From Arthrobacter sp. FW306-2-2C-D06B (GTDB lineage Bacteria; Actinomycetota; Actinomycetes; Actinomycetales; Micrococcaceae), in the NCBI RefSeq assembly GCF_021789175.1, contig NZ_CP084560.1, positions 2,418,001 through 2,482,000 on the forward strand: a stretch of DNA of 64,000 nucleotides, given 5' to 3'. The notes under the pieces were generated by a model. It was not told where the DNA came from. It made no database searches and worked only from the letters and a program-made list of their open reading frames with translations. The first letter of the stretch is position 1, and the number at the start of each line of letters is the position of its first letter. Below are positions 1 to 9,700 of the stretch, one piece after another. The translations under genes and the position numbers were made by a program.

Positions 1-1479
1 GACTACGTGCTCGCCGACTACGGCACGGGCGCGATCATGGCAGTGCCCGCGCACGACCAGCGCGACCTCGACTTCGCCCGCGCCTTTGACCTGCCGGTGC
101 GTCCTGTCCTGAACACCGGAGGGGAAGACCCGGCGGAAACCGGTATCGCGACTGCCGGCGAGGGCACGCTGATGAACTCCGGCGAACTGGACGGTTTGTC
201 CAAGGCCGAGGCCATCCCCGCAGCCATCGACATCCTGGAGAAGCTGGGCACGGGGGAGAAGTTCGTGAACTTCCGCCTGCGCGACTGGCTCTTGAGCCGC
301 CAGCGCTTCTGGGGTACCCCGATCCCCATCATCCACTGCGCCGAATGCGGCGAGGTGCCGGTGCCGGACGATCAACTGCCTGTCCGGCTGCCCGAAAACC
401 TCCGCGGCGAGGCGCTGTCGCCGAGGGGCACGTCTCCTCTCGCCGCGGCCCTGGAATGGGTCAACGTCGAGTGCCCGAACTGCGGACGGGCCGCCCAGCG
501 CGACACCGACACCATGGACACGTTCGTGGACTCGTCCTGGTACTTCCTGCGCTTCGTTTCCCCGCACTACACCGAGGGTCCGTTCGATCCGGCCAAGATC
601 AACGACTGGATGCCGGTCGGCCAGTACGTGGGCGGCGTCGAGCACGCCATCCTGCACCTGCTCTATGCCCGCTTCTTCACCAAGGTCATCCACGACATGG
701 GCCTGCTCGCCGCGGACGAGCCCTTCAGCGCCCTGCTCAACCAGGGGCAGGTCCTCAACGGCGGCAAGGCCATGAGCAAGTCCCTCGGCAACGGGGTGGA
801 CCTCGGCGAGCAACTGGACAAGTTCGGCGTCGACGCCGTCCGCTTGACCATGGTCTTTGCCTCCCCGCCCGAGGACGACGTCGACTGGGCCGACGTCTCG
901 CCGTCGGGCTCGGCGAAGTTCCTTGCCCGTGCCTGGCGCCTTGGTCAGGACGTCGCAAGCGAGCCCGGCGTCGAGGTCTCCACCGGTGACCGCGCGCTGC
1001 GCACCGTGACCCACCGGACCATCGCCGACGCAGCTGAGCTGTTGGACAACAACAAGTTCAACGTCGTGGTGGCCAAGCTGATGGAGCTGGTCAACGCCAC
1101 CCGCAAAACCATCGATTCCGGTGCCGGTGGAGCAGACCCTGCCGTCCGTGAAGCCGCCGAAGCCGTGGCAATCATCCTGAGCCTCTTCGCGCCATACACG
1201 GCCGAGGACCTGTGGAACCAGTTGGGCCACCCGGCCTCCGTCGCGAACGCCGGCTGGCCCTCCCACGATCCTTCGCTTCTTGTCCAGGACACCGTGACGG
1301 CCGTCGTGCAGGTCCAGGGCAAAGTCCGCGACCGCTTGGACGTCTCGCCGGACATCAGCGAGGACGCCCTGCGCGAACTTGCCCTGGCCAGCGACAACGT
1401 ACAGCGGGCACTCGATGGCCGCGGCATCCGTACGGTGATCGTGCGCGCGCCTAAACTGGTGAACATCGTCCCGGCATAG
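1..1479 (+). CDS. leuS: Leucyl-tRNA synthetase, C-terminal part (5' end outside window)
   Basis: Charges tRNA-Leu with leucine in the cytoplasm. The reading frame is already open at base 1, so only the C-terminal 492 or so residues are present. Visible parts are the end of the editing domain (the [19 protein letters not shown] segment), the catalytic core returning with WYFLRFVSP and [17 protein letters not shown], the KMSKS signature as [10 protein letters not shown] near bases 764-790, and the anticodon-binding and C-terminal domains ending in [12 protein letters not shown]. The segment is intact with no frame break. It is followed by a strong hairpin and then degV, the usual actinobacterial neighbourhood. 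The identification rests on family signatures and is very secure. Confidence 0.97.
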   Translation, partial: DYVLADYGTGAIMAVPAHDQRDLDFARAFDLPVRPVLNTGGEDPAETGIATAGEGTLMNSGELDGLSKAEAIPAAIDILEKLGTGEKFVNFRLRDWLLSRQRFWGTPIPIIHCAECGEVPVPDDQLPVRLPENLRGEALSPRGTSPLAAALEWVNVECPNCGRAAQRDTDTMDTFVDSSWYFLRFVSPHYTEGPFDPAKINDWMPVGQYVGGVEHAILHLLYARFFTKVIHDMGLLAADEPFSALLNQGQVLNGGKAMSKSLGNGVDLGEQLDKFGVDAVRLTMVFASPPEDDVDWADVSPSGSAKFLARAWRLGQDVASEPGVEVSTGDRALRTVTHRTIADAAELLDNNKFNVVVAKLMELVNATRKTIDSGAGGADPAVREAAEAVAIILSLFAPYTAEDLWNQLGHPASVANAGWPSHDPSLLVQDTVTAVVQVQGKVRDRLDVSPDISEDALRELALASDNVQRALDGRGIRTVIVRAPKLVNIVPA

Positions 1480-1488
1480 CCGGAAAAC

Positions 1489-1512
1489 GGCCGCCGGCGC
1501 TTGCCGGCGGCC
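1489..1512 (+). terminator. Hairpin terminator after leuS
   Basis: A 10-bp perfect stem (GGCCGCCGGC / GCCGGCGGCC) with a four-base loop GCTT starts 10 bases after the leuS stop. There is no T-run, which is common for actinobacterial terminators. It separates leuS from degV. Confidence 0.7.
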
Positions 1513-1536
1513 GGCCACCAGCTCCAGGAGGCTCCC

Positions 1537-2547
1537 TTGACGGACCGCGAACCACCCGCTTGGTTGTGGCTCAAGGAACGTTTGGCCCGCCTGCGCCAGT
1601 CCACGACGCCGGGACGCACCGGAACTGAGCCGGCGCCCGTCGTCGTGCGCACCGCCGTCGTCACCGATTCGGCTGCCGCACTTCCGGCCGAATGGGTCAA
1701 GGCGTTCGTTGCCGACGGCCGCCTCGCCGTCGTGCCGATGCCCGTCATGGTGGGCGAAGAGATCTACGGCGAGGGGGAAGACGACATCATCCAGACCCTC
1801 GCGCTGGCCCTCGCGGCGGGATCGTCCGTCAAGACCTCCCGGCCCTCACCCGGCCAGTTCGAACAGGCCTATCTTGCCGCCCGGGACCGCGGTTTCGAAG
1901 CCGTCGTCTCCATCCACATTTCCGCAGGCCTGTCCGGCACCGTGGACGCCGCAAGGCTGGCTGCGCAACGCGTCTCGATCCCTGTCGAAGTCATTGACTC
2001 CCGCACCGTTGGAATGGCGCAAGGCATGGGAGTCCAAAGCGCGCTGGTTGCCGCCGCAGACGGCCGTTCGGCTGCCGAAGTCCGTCACTTTGCCGAGGAG
2101 CGATTGGCGCGCACCAAGGTCTACTTCTATGTGCCGAGCCTTGATCAGCTCCGGCGCGGCGGCCGAATCGGAACTGCTGCGTCTTGGCTCGGAACAATGC
2201 TGTCCATCAAGCCGATCCTTGCGGTGGACGACGGCAAGATCGTGCCGCTCGAGAAGGTACGCTCCGCCGCCAAGGCCGTCGCCCGGCTTGAAGAAATCGT
2301 TATTGCAGACGTCAATTCCCGGCCTGTACGACAATCACGGCTCGCCGTGCATCACTTTGGAAACCTGGCAGGGGCAGAGCGGCTCGCAGCACGGCTTGGC
2401 GAGAACTGCCCCGGTTGCCCGCCAGCCCAGATCAGCGCCCTGCCGGCCGTGCTGGCGGCCCACGCCGGGCTCGGCGTTTTGGCGGTGGTTGTGGGGGAAA
2501 GTAGCACGCCTGGCGCGACGACGCTCCCAGCGCGGAGCCACCCGTAG
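1537..2547 (+). CDS. DegV family fatty-acid-binding protein
   Basis: DegV proteins bind a fatty acid and, as FakB, present it to the kinase FakA in Gram-positive bacteria; whether this copy works that way is inference. The TTG at 1537 is chosen as start because AGGAGG lies five bases upstream (1526-1531); this gives 336 residues. The DegV fold is seen in TAVVTDSAAALP at the N-terminal end of the domain, in SVKTSRPSPGQF, and in SIHISAGLSGTVDAARLAA, the lipid-site region. A short basic, proline-containing extension precedes the domain. The gene is a single unit between the leuS terminator and the DUF222/HNH gene, a position it often holds upstream of comEA in Arthrobacter relatives. Confidence 0.88.
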   Translation: MTDREPPAWLWLKERLARLRQSTTPGRTGTEPAPVVVRTAVVTDSAAALPAEWVKAFVADGRLAVVPMPVMVGEEIYGEGEDDIIQTLALALAAGSSVKTSRPSPGQFEQAYLAARDRGFEAVVSIHISAGLSGTVDAARLAAQRVSIPVEVIDSRTVGMAQGMGVQSALVAAADGRSAAEVRHFAEERLARTKVYFYVPSLDQLRRGGRIGTAASWLGTMLSIKPILAVDDGKIVPLEKVRSAAKAVARLEEIVIADVNSRPVRQSRLAVHHFGNLAGAERLAARLGENCPGCPPAQISALPAVLAAHAGLGVLAVVVGESSTPGATTLPARSHP

Positions 2548-2622
2548 CCTCGGGCTGGGTGCGCAGGTATACGCCCTGAGCGACGGCCTTATTTTGTCGC
2601 ACCCTCCTGGCAGAGTGTTTCC

Positions 2623-4416
2623 ATGGAAGCCATCGGATACTTCGACACCCGGCAGGGCCTTGCGTCCCGCGGGCTTTCCGGGGTGTCCCGCCATACCCGT
2701 GTTCCACATCTTGCCGGGGTTCCGGGCGGGCTGGCGTTGGTGGAGCTGCGCGGCCGGGGCGGCCGGCAGGGCGCCCTGGACAGGGCCGTGGCGGCGCTAA
2801 GGTCGCTGGCCGAAAAGGCGGCCGACGACGTCGGAGTCCTGGGTCTCGAGGAGGCTGTCGCGTTCGCGTCCGGGGTGGAGGAACTCTCCCGCACCCTGGA
2901 TTATCTCCAACTGCTCGCCGCGGCCGGGCTGGACCAGGCCCGGAACGATGAACCCGGCACCCGGCCGGGCTGGACGACCGGCTGGGCCACCGGCCGGGCC
3001 GCCGACGCGGACACAGGCGCGGACAAAGGCTCCGGCACGGGCTGGACCTCCGGGATCTCCGCGGCGGAGGCGGACGCGCAGGATGGCGCCACCGTGCAGG
3101 GTGGTTCGCCCGGTTCTGTGCAGGCGGGAAGCGCCAGGGGCGGGGAGTTCAGGTCCACGGCCGAGCATCTGCGGTCGTTGCTGCGCATCAGCGCCGCCGA
3201 GGCCAGGCGCCGGCTCGCCCTGGCCCGGGAGCTGCTGCCGCGCCGGGGACTCACCGGAGAAACCGTCCCCGCCCGGCACGGGGAAACGGCCGCGGCGCTG
3301 GCCTCCGGGGTGATCGGATCCGGTGCGGCCGGGATCATCACCATGGCCGTGGCGAAGGTGCGCCCGCTGTGCGCCCCGGAGAAAGCCGCGGAAATGGAAC
3401 ACACCCTGGCCCGCACCGCGGCGGAAAACGACCAGGACTTCCTGGCCAGGGTGGCCCGGCGCTGGGTCGAGGCGATCGACCAGGACGGCCCGGAACCGTC
3501 CGAAGAATCCCTCCGCCACCACCAAGGGGCGTTCCTGCGCCGCCCCAAGCACGGCCTGGCGCACGTGGAGATCTTCGCCACCGCCGAACAATACGAACAC
3601 CTGCTCACGGTCATGAACACCGCCGCCAACCCCCGCACCCGCCAAGGCGGCGTACTCCGGGGCGCGGTTCCTGCCTGCGTGGAACCCTCCGGCGGTTTCT
3701 TCGGCGATTCGTCCGCCGATTCGTCCGGCGATTCGTCCGCCGATCTGTCTGCTGATTCGTCCGGCGAGGCGCCGGAGAATGCCGGGCCGCTGGACCGGCG
3801 TTCGAGGGCGCAGAAGCTCCTGGACGGTCTGGTCGGCGCCTGCCGGCTCGCCCTGGCCACCGGGTCCCTGCCCGCCACGGGCGGCCACCGACCGCAGATC
3901 CTGGCCACCATCGACCACCGCGACCTCTTCCCCCAAGACAGCCAGGACCCGCAGCCCGGGCAGCCTGCCCTGTTCAACCGGCCCCGGCAGGGCAGCGGCA
4001 CCGGGTCCTTCACGTTCACGGGTCCCGTGCCGGCGGCGACGTTGCGGAAGCTCGCCTGCGACGCGGATATCATCCCCGTGGTCCTGGGCACCGAGGGCCA
4101 GGTCCTGGACATCGGGCGCGCCTCCAGGATCTTCCCGCCGCATATCCGCAAGGCCATCACGGCGCGGGACAAGGGCTGCGCGTTCCCCGGATGCACCATG
4201 CCGGCCCCGTGGTGCGAGGCCCACCACATCGAGTACTGGTCCCGCGGCGGACCCACGAGCGCCGCGAACGGGACGCTGCTGTGCAGTCATCACCACCACC
4301 TGATCCACAAGGAAGACTGGCACATCCAGGTCCGCGCAGGCGTCCCCTGGTTCATCCCGCCACCCCACACCGACCCGCACCGGACACCCCGAAGAAACCA
4401 CTACTTCCAAATATGA
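2623..4416 (+). CDS. DUF222 and HNH endonuclease domain protein (13E12-like)
   Basis: This 597-residue protein belongs to the large actinobacterial DUF222/HNH (13E12 repeat) family, often present in many copies per genome and of unknown role. The DUF222 region spans roughly residues 60-340. The C-terminal HNH module is visible as CAFPGCTMP, then CEAHHIEYWSRGG, then LLCSHHHHLIHKEDWHI, so the metal-binding Cys/His and the catalytic HH are present. A low-complexity insert of alternating GDSSADSS units lies near residues 350-385 and is encoded by short tandem DNA repeats at about 3708-3770. The ATG at 2623 fits the alignment start. The long minus-strand frames over this gene are codon-bias shadows. 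Confidence 0.9.
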   Translation: MEAIGYFDTRQGLASRGLSGVSRHTRVPHLAGVPGGLALVELRGRGGRQGALDRAVAALRSLAEKAADDVGVLGLEEAVAFASGVEELSRTLDYLQLLAAAGLDQARNDEPGTRPGWTTGWATGRAADADTGADKGSGTGWTSGISAAEADAQDGATVQGGSPGSVQAGSARGGEFRSTAEHLRSLLRISAAEARRRLALARELLPRRGLTGETVPARHGETAAALASGVIGSGAAGIITMAVAKVRPLCAPEKAAEMEHTLARTAAENDQDFLARVARRWVEAIDQDGPEPSEESLRHHQGAFLRRPKHGLAHVEIFATAEQYEHLLTVMNTAANPRTRQGGVLRGAVPACVEPSGGFFGDSSADSSGDSSADLSADSSGEAPENAGPLDRRSRAQKLLDGLVGACRLALATGSLPATGGHRPQILATIDHRDLFPQDSQDPQPGQPALFNRPRQGSGTGSFTFTGPVPAATLRKLACDADIIPVVLGTEGQVLDIGRASRIFPPHIRKAITARDKGCAFPGCTMPAPWCEAHHIEYWSRGGPTSAANGTLLCSHHHHLIHKEDWHIQVRAGVPWFIPPPHTDPHRTPRRNHYFQI

Positions 4417-4529
4417 GTCCGGAGTTGGCCCGGTCCTGCGCCCACTGATCCTCCACAGGCGCTCTGCTGCGGTTCTGTCCACATAGCGCCGTTCCGGGCT
4501 GCTGCTGCGGGTTCGGACGTTCTAGGCTC

Positions 4530-5438
4530 GTGGATATGCCACGCAGGAATCGTGCCTCACCCTCGGACGATGCTGCGAGTGCCGCCCGGCTCCGATTCGC
4601 TGTTCGTCTTGCACCGCCGTCGGGCCGGGAGGCCGCCGAGCAGCCGGGCCACGACAACACAATGGAACCTCTGCTTCCGTTGCAAACCTTGATGACGTCC
4701 GGCTCGGGTATAGCCAGTGCGGGCGTGCAGTCAGGTACCGAAGACTTGTCCGAAGAGGCAGGACCTCCATCGCGGCTTCGGTGGCGCACACCGTGGCGCG
4801 TGGCCGGGCTGTTGGCTTTGCCTTGCGTGGTGCTGGTGGTTTGGTTCTTCTGGCAGTCCTGGTCCGGGCAGCCGACGATTGAGCCGCTAGTCCGAAGTTC
4901 ACATGCGGGAGCAACTCCAGAAGTGGGTACGGGAAGTAAAGGCGGTGTCAACGAGGCTCCGGAACCAGAGAATGGAGCCCAACTGCTTACCGTCCATGTT
5001 GCCGGCGCGGTGAAAAGTCCCGGGATCGTCAGGGTGCCCGCCGGAGCACGGGTGTTTGACGCGATCGCCGCTGCCGGTGGCGCGGATGCAGCAGCCCAGC
5101 TGGACAGCCTGAACCTTGCGGCGGTGGTGCAGGACGCAGCGAAGATCCATGTTCCACGGACGGGGGAGGCGGCTCCGTCACACCCCGCCGGGCCACCAGG
5201 CGGCCCTCCAACAGCCGGCGGCACGGGAGCAGGGACTTCTGCCAGCGGAAAAGTGAATCTCAACACCGCAACCGCTGAAGAACTCGATACCCTGCCGAAG
5301 GTCGGCCCCGTCCTGGCCAAGCGCATCGTCGAATGGCGGCAGCAACACGGCCCGTTCGCTTCCGTGGAGGACCTCGATGCCGTGGATGGTGTCGGTCCCA
5401 AGCTGATGGAATCCCTTCTGCCGTTGGTGACGGTTTAG
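4530..5438 (+). CDS. comEA: ComEA-like competence DNA-binding protein
   Basis: ComEA is the membrane-anchored DNA receptor of transformation that hands double-stranded DNA to the ComEC channel. From the GTG at 4530 it is 302 residues long; an ATG at 4536 is an equally likely start. A basic cytoplasmic stretch is followed by one membrane segment (about residues 91-110, VAGLLALPCVVLVVWFFWQS). A SLBB domain follows (about 152-206, LTVHVAGAVKSPGIVRVPAG), then a Pro/Gly linker and a C-terminal helix-hairpin-helix pair (VNLNTATAEELDTLPKVGP to the end). The stop codon lies one base before the comEC start, so the two are an operon. comEA is intact although comEC downstream is broken. Confidence 0.92.
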   Translation: MDMPRRNRASPSDDAASAARLRFAVRLAPPSGREAAEQPGHDNTMEPLLPLQTLMTSGSGIASAGVQSGTEDLSEEAGPPSRLRWRTPWRVAGLLALPCVVLVVWFFWQSWSGQPTIEPLVRSSHAGATPEVGTGSKGGVNEAPEPENGAQLLTVHVAGAVKSPGIVRVPAGARVFDAIAAAGGADAAAQLDSLNLAAVVQDAAKIHVPRTGEAAPSHPAGPPGGPPTAGGTGAGTSASGKVNLNTATAEELDTLPKVGPVLAKRIVEWRQQHGPFASVEDLDAVDGVGPKLMESLLPLVTV

Positions 5439-5439
5439 G

Positions 5440-6269
5440 GTGGGTGGAGTCAAGGCTGGCCCGGGCCGCGTGGATCTTCGGCTTGTCCCGTCTGCCCTTC
5501 TCACGTGGGCTGTTTCCCTTGGGGGCGCCTATCTACCTTCGCTGTGGACGGGAGTTGTGTGCGTGGCTTTGGGTGTCGCCGCGTGTCTTCTTTTCGCCGC
5601 TCGGGCCGCGGCCCCTCGAAGCCTGAGGACCTTTCCTGCCACTCTGGCCGTGGCGTGCTTTTTCGGAGCGGCCGTGGCCGCCCACGCCGCAATGGAAGCC
5701 GGGCCACGCCAGGACGGTCCGGTTGCCGACGCTGCGGCTACACGCGATTCGGTTGTCATCCACGTGTTGATCGTGGGTGATCCCCGCGAACTGGGCACGG
5801 ACTCACGTGGATCGGGACGGTGGGCCATACCTGCCGAAGTAATCGATATTGCGGCCGACGGCATGCTCATCCGCTCCCGCACAAGAATTCTGCTGACCGG
5901 AGGCGAAGGCTGGGACCAGGTCGTCCCGGGACAGGAGGTAAGAACCGCAGGAAAACTGAAGCCGCCAAAACCAGGACAAGTCGAGGCCGGTGTCCTTGCC
6001 GCGGCCACCCCACCCATGCGGCCGGACTCACGGCACAAGCCTGACACGCGGCGCAGTACTGAAGCTCAAAGCAACCCGGAAGCCCCTGGCAACATTCCCC
6101 AGGGTCCAGCGCAATTGAAAAAGCAATTCGCCTCGGCCGCCGAATGGTTGCGGGGCGACGCAGCCGGACTCCTGCCCGGAATGGTCACGGGCGACACCAC
6201 CGGCTTGGACGAAGGCCTGGAGGCGGCGATGAAAACCACCGGCACCACCCACCTCACTGCGGTCAGCGG
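5440..6269 (+). pseudogene. comEC: ComEC DNA-uptake channel, 5' half (interrupted by island)
   Basis: ComEC forms the inner-membrane channel for single-stranded DNA in natural transformation. The first 277 residues are present: two to three membrane segments, a DUF4131-type region, and the start of the Competence domain ending HLTAVSG. After G277 the frame runs into unrelated sequence (KKICNMIW...) and stops at 6372, so any product is truncated. The continuation (SGANCSLILGG) lies 31 kb away at 37,383. Both halves share AGCGG (6265-6269 and 37,383-37,387); removing what lies between restores one open frame of 562 codons. The gene follows comEA directly. Function is almost certainly lost. Confidence 0.93.
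6265..6269 (+). repeat. Left junction of the island: 5-bp direct repeat AGCGG in comEC
   Basis: AGCGG is the last part of the left comEC half (GTC AGC GGC) and recurs at 37,383-37,387 in the right half (ATG AGC GGA). A 5-bp match is compatible with a target duplication or a recombination core, but it is short enough to be partly chance. Confidence 0.5.
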
Positions 6270-6715
6270 CAAGAAAATATGCAATATGATATGGGTTCAA
6301 TTCGGGGCAATTTCGCGCATCCCCGCAGGTCAAAGCGATTTCAAGTACCCATCTCCTCTTAATAGTTTGTGACCCGAAATGTTCACTTTTGAGGTACTCA
6401 ACGTGCCGATGGCACTTCAACCTGCCGGAAATTCTCCTTGGGGGAGAGGAGCCCGCCTTCATCGCATAATGCTTTTCCACGAACCCAGAGCAGCAGCCCG
6501 GCCAGGACGCCGTTTGAGAGAATCGCAACCCGCGCGCGTTCGTTTGGGATTTGTCACGCGGGTTCACAGGCTTTGTAAAAGGCGTGAAGGTTTTGTCGAA
6601 CTTGGTCGGAGGGCCCTTGCCCTATTCCGGTGTGCCGTGGAAACTGCTATAAAAACCGCAGACATTTCGGTCAAATGACCAATGTCACACCATCGGGGAT
6701 CTCTTGGGGGCGTTC
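6270..6715. other. Left island end, non-coding, AT-richer than flanks
   Basis: These 446 bases hold no supportable gene. The first part (AAGAAAATATGCAATATG...) is visibly AT-richer than the core. AGTACCCATCTCCT at 6344-6357 nearly matches a site at the right end. The segment just before the RHS gene contains TATAAA at about 6651-6656, which could serve as a -10 element for that gene, but no convincing -35 pairs with it. Confidence 0.5.
6344..6357 (+). repeat. Subterminal repeat, left copy (AGTACCCATCTCCT)
   Basis: Fourteen bases that match AGTACCCACCTCCT at 37,357-37,370 at 13 positions in the same orientation. The left copy is 75 bases inside the left junction and the right copy 13 bases inside the right one. 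The pair may be a remnant of recombinase-binding or attachment DNA. Confidence 0.4.
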
Positions 6716-9700
6716 ATGTTTGGACGGGTCTGCGCGTTTTTGGCAAAGTTGAGCCGCATTCGGGCAGGTCGATTCCTGCCCGTCATTGTATCCCTCTCCC
6801 TCATCACAGGGTTCGCAGTTTCAGCGCAGGCGTCACCACCAGGACCGGCTCCGCAGGCACCGGCGACCGTGGCCTCCGAACCGCAGGAACCGCCGAAGCC
6901 GGTCATCCCTGAGGTCAAGCGCGGCCAGGGGAAAGACCCCGACCAGCATGGTCAGAGCACCTGGAAGAAACAGCAGGCCCAGCCTGCTGCCGGGGTGGCG
7001 ACGGGCTCGCCGTACCTCCGGATCGATATGGAATCCAAGACGTACTACGGCCCGGATACCTACATCTGCTGGGACACCGCCTACATCAACCTGATCCAGG
7101 GCAGTCAGTACTTCATATGCGCAGTGGTCTTCCCCTATGACGCGAACGGGAATCCGACAAGCTTCTCCTCGTCAAACACTTTCGAGTTCATCGTCAAAGA
7201 CGGGTGCGGCAACACCGTTTCCGACGTGACCCGCTACAACCTGTACACCGCCGGAACAAACCCCGCGGTGCTGACGGCGATGCAGAACGGTTCTGAGCTG
7301 GGCGTAGCCATAGGCTCCGGGGTGTTTGGCGTACCCTGGGACTCGTCCTGTTCTACCGGGTGGTCGATGACGGTCAACTTCTCCGGCTCCACAACGGATC
7401 CGACACCAGTCCCGGTGAACTCGACAGCCACAGTGATCGGCAACACGACGCCTCCACCGCCGCCACCGCCCATGCCCGCAGAACAGACGACCGGTGACGG
7501 CGCGCCCTATCACTCGGAGCAGGGCGATCCTGTTGACTCCCTCACCGGGGCTTTCAACTACCACCCGGATCGCATTGATCTTGGCTATGCGGCTCTCGGC
7601 GGCGGCCTGGCCCTGGGCCGCAGCTACTCCTCAGCGACGCAGCGGTCCAACCGCTTCGGGCCGGGCTGGTCCGATTCGTACGACGCAACCCTCCAGGCTG
7701 ATCCGACGACAGGCAAGGTAACATACCACGACCCGGGCGGCTCCGTTCAGGTCTTCACGCCCGCCGGGGGCTCTAATTACACGTCGCCACTAGGGGTGAG
7801 ATCCACGCTGGTCACGACCCCGACCGGATGGACTCTGACAACCAAAACCCAAATGGTCTTGACCTTCGACCTGAACGGCAGGCTGACCGGGACCAGGGAC
7901 CGCAATGGCCAGGGCACAGTCCTGAACTGGACCGGCGGGCAACTGGCCTCTGTCACGGGCTCAGGGCGGAGCATTTCCTTCTCCTACAACCCCTTAGGGC
8001 TGGTCTCGGGAGTCACCGGCTCCGACGGGCGCACGGCCGGCTACCTGTATGACGCCAACGGCCGGCTTCAGACTTTCACCGACGTTATGGGGAAAGCGAC
8101 CACATACGGCTACGACGGGAACAGTCTGCTCGCTTCCGTGCAGGACGCGAACAGCAACTTCCCGATCCGGAGCACCTACGATCCCAACACCCGTAGGGTG
8201 ATCCAGCAGCAGGACGCCAACGGGCAGATCTCAACGTTCGGCTGGACGCAGACCGGCGCTGATGCAGGGACCGGGACAGCGACAGTGACCGACCCGAGGG
8301 GTTTCACGATCAACGATACCTATCAGAACGGGTATCTGGTCGCACAGGCTGACGGGGACGGCAAGGTCAGCCATTTCGTCTGGGACGAATCCGCCCAGCT
8401 CAAGCAATTCTACGACCGCCTCGGTAGCTCCACATATTTCTCCTACGACTCCGCGGGAAACCTGGCCTGGCGCAAGAGCCCCACCGACGGCTACACCGAG
8501 ACGTATGCCCACAACGGCAGCAACGACGTCACTTCCGCCACCGACTTTAACGGCAACACTTCCACCTACACTTATGACCCCGCAGGGAACCTGGCATCGG
8601 TCAGCCGGCCCAGCATCGCCGGCGGGACCACCCCGGTCACCTCCGCCAGCTACGTCTACAACCCCAACGGGACACTCCAGACCTCCACAGACGCACTCGG
8701 CTACACCACCCAATACAGCTACGACTCCCAGGGTGACCTGACCTCGGTTACTTCTCCGGAGGGCAGGATCACCAGCTACACGATTGACCCGGCCGGTCGG
8801 GTCACCTCGATCGTTGAGCCGCGTGGCAATGTCACCGGTGCCAACCCGGACACGTACCGGACAACGCAAACGTGGGACAACCTCGACAGGATCGCTAAAG
8901 TCACGGATCCGCTTGGTCACGCCACCCAGGCCTTCTACGATCCGGCGGGACGCCTCGACCACACCCTTGACGCCAAGGGAGGCACGACCAGTTACGCCTA
9001 CTCGGCCACAGGAAAACCTCTCACCATCCAAGGGCCGGATCTCGCGGTCGGACCCCAGCGTTACACCTATGACCCGAACGACAACGTCGCGACCGCGACG
9101 TCGCCCGCGGGCGTCACCACGAGCTACACGTACACCAGCTCCAACGCCGTCCGCACCGTCTCGTCCACAGGCACCGGTACGTGGACCTATGACCACGACG
9201 CCGACGGACGGATCACCAAAGCCACTGCGCCCAGCGGCCGTTCGGTGACCATGACCCGGACGGCCAAGGGCCATGTGTCCCAGGTCTCCTACAGCGACTC
9301 GACGGCCGCCGTGAGCTATACCTACGACGCCAACGGCAACCGTAAGACGATGACCGACACGCGCGGCACCACCACCTACGCCTACAACGCGATCAACCAG
9401 GTCACTTCCGCATCCCTTGGCAGCACGTCGTTCACGTACAGCTACGACCAGGCCGGGCAGCTCAACCGGCGCACACTTCCTGACGGGAGTGCGGCAACCC
9501 AATACGCATACGACAAAGACGGCCGACTCAAGACCGTCACCTCCGGGACCACAACGCTGGCCTCCTATGCCTACGCCCCGGGGACCGGCGCTGTGACCAC
9601 GACGCTCCCGGGATCGATTACCAACACCCTCCAGATCGACGCCGCCGGCAGGGCAGCGTCCACTCAGGCACTAAAAGGCTCAACCGTCCTGACCCGCAGC

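Noticed and set aside
2797..4482. Long minus-strand frame opposite the DUF222/HNH gene
   Set aside because: It mirrors the plus-strand gene through GC-rich third positions and has no recognisable domain; the plus-strand frame carries DUF222 and HNH motifs.
6270..6715. Possible terminal inverted repeats of a transposon at the island ends
   Set aside because: The reverse complement of the right end (CATTGTTGAGTTAGG...) does not match the left end (CAAGAAAATATGC...); only direct-orientation similarities were found.
8231..9502. Minus-strand frame of 423 codons opposite the RHS repeats
   Set aside because: Its repetitive Gly/Val/Arg pattern is the mirror image of the YD repeats on the plus strand.
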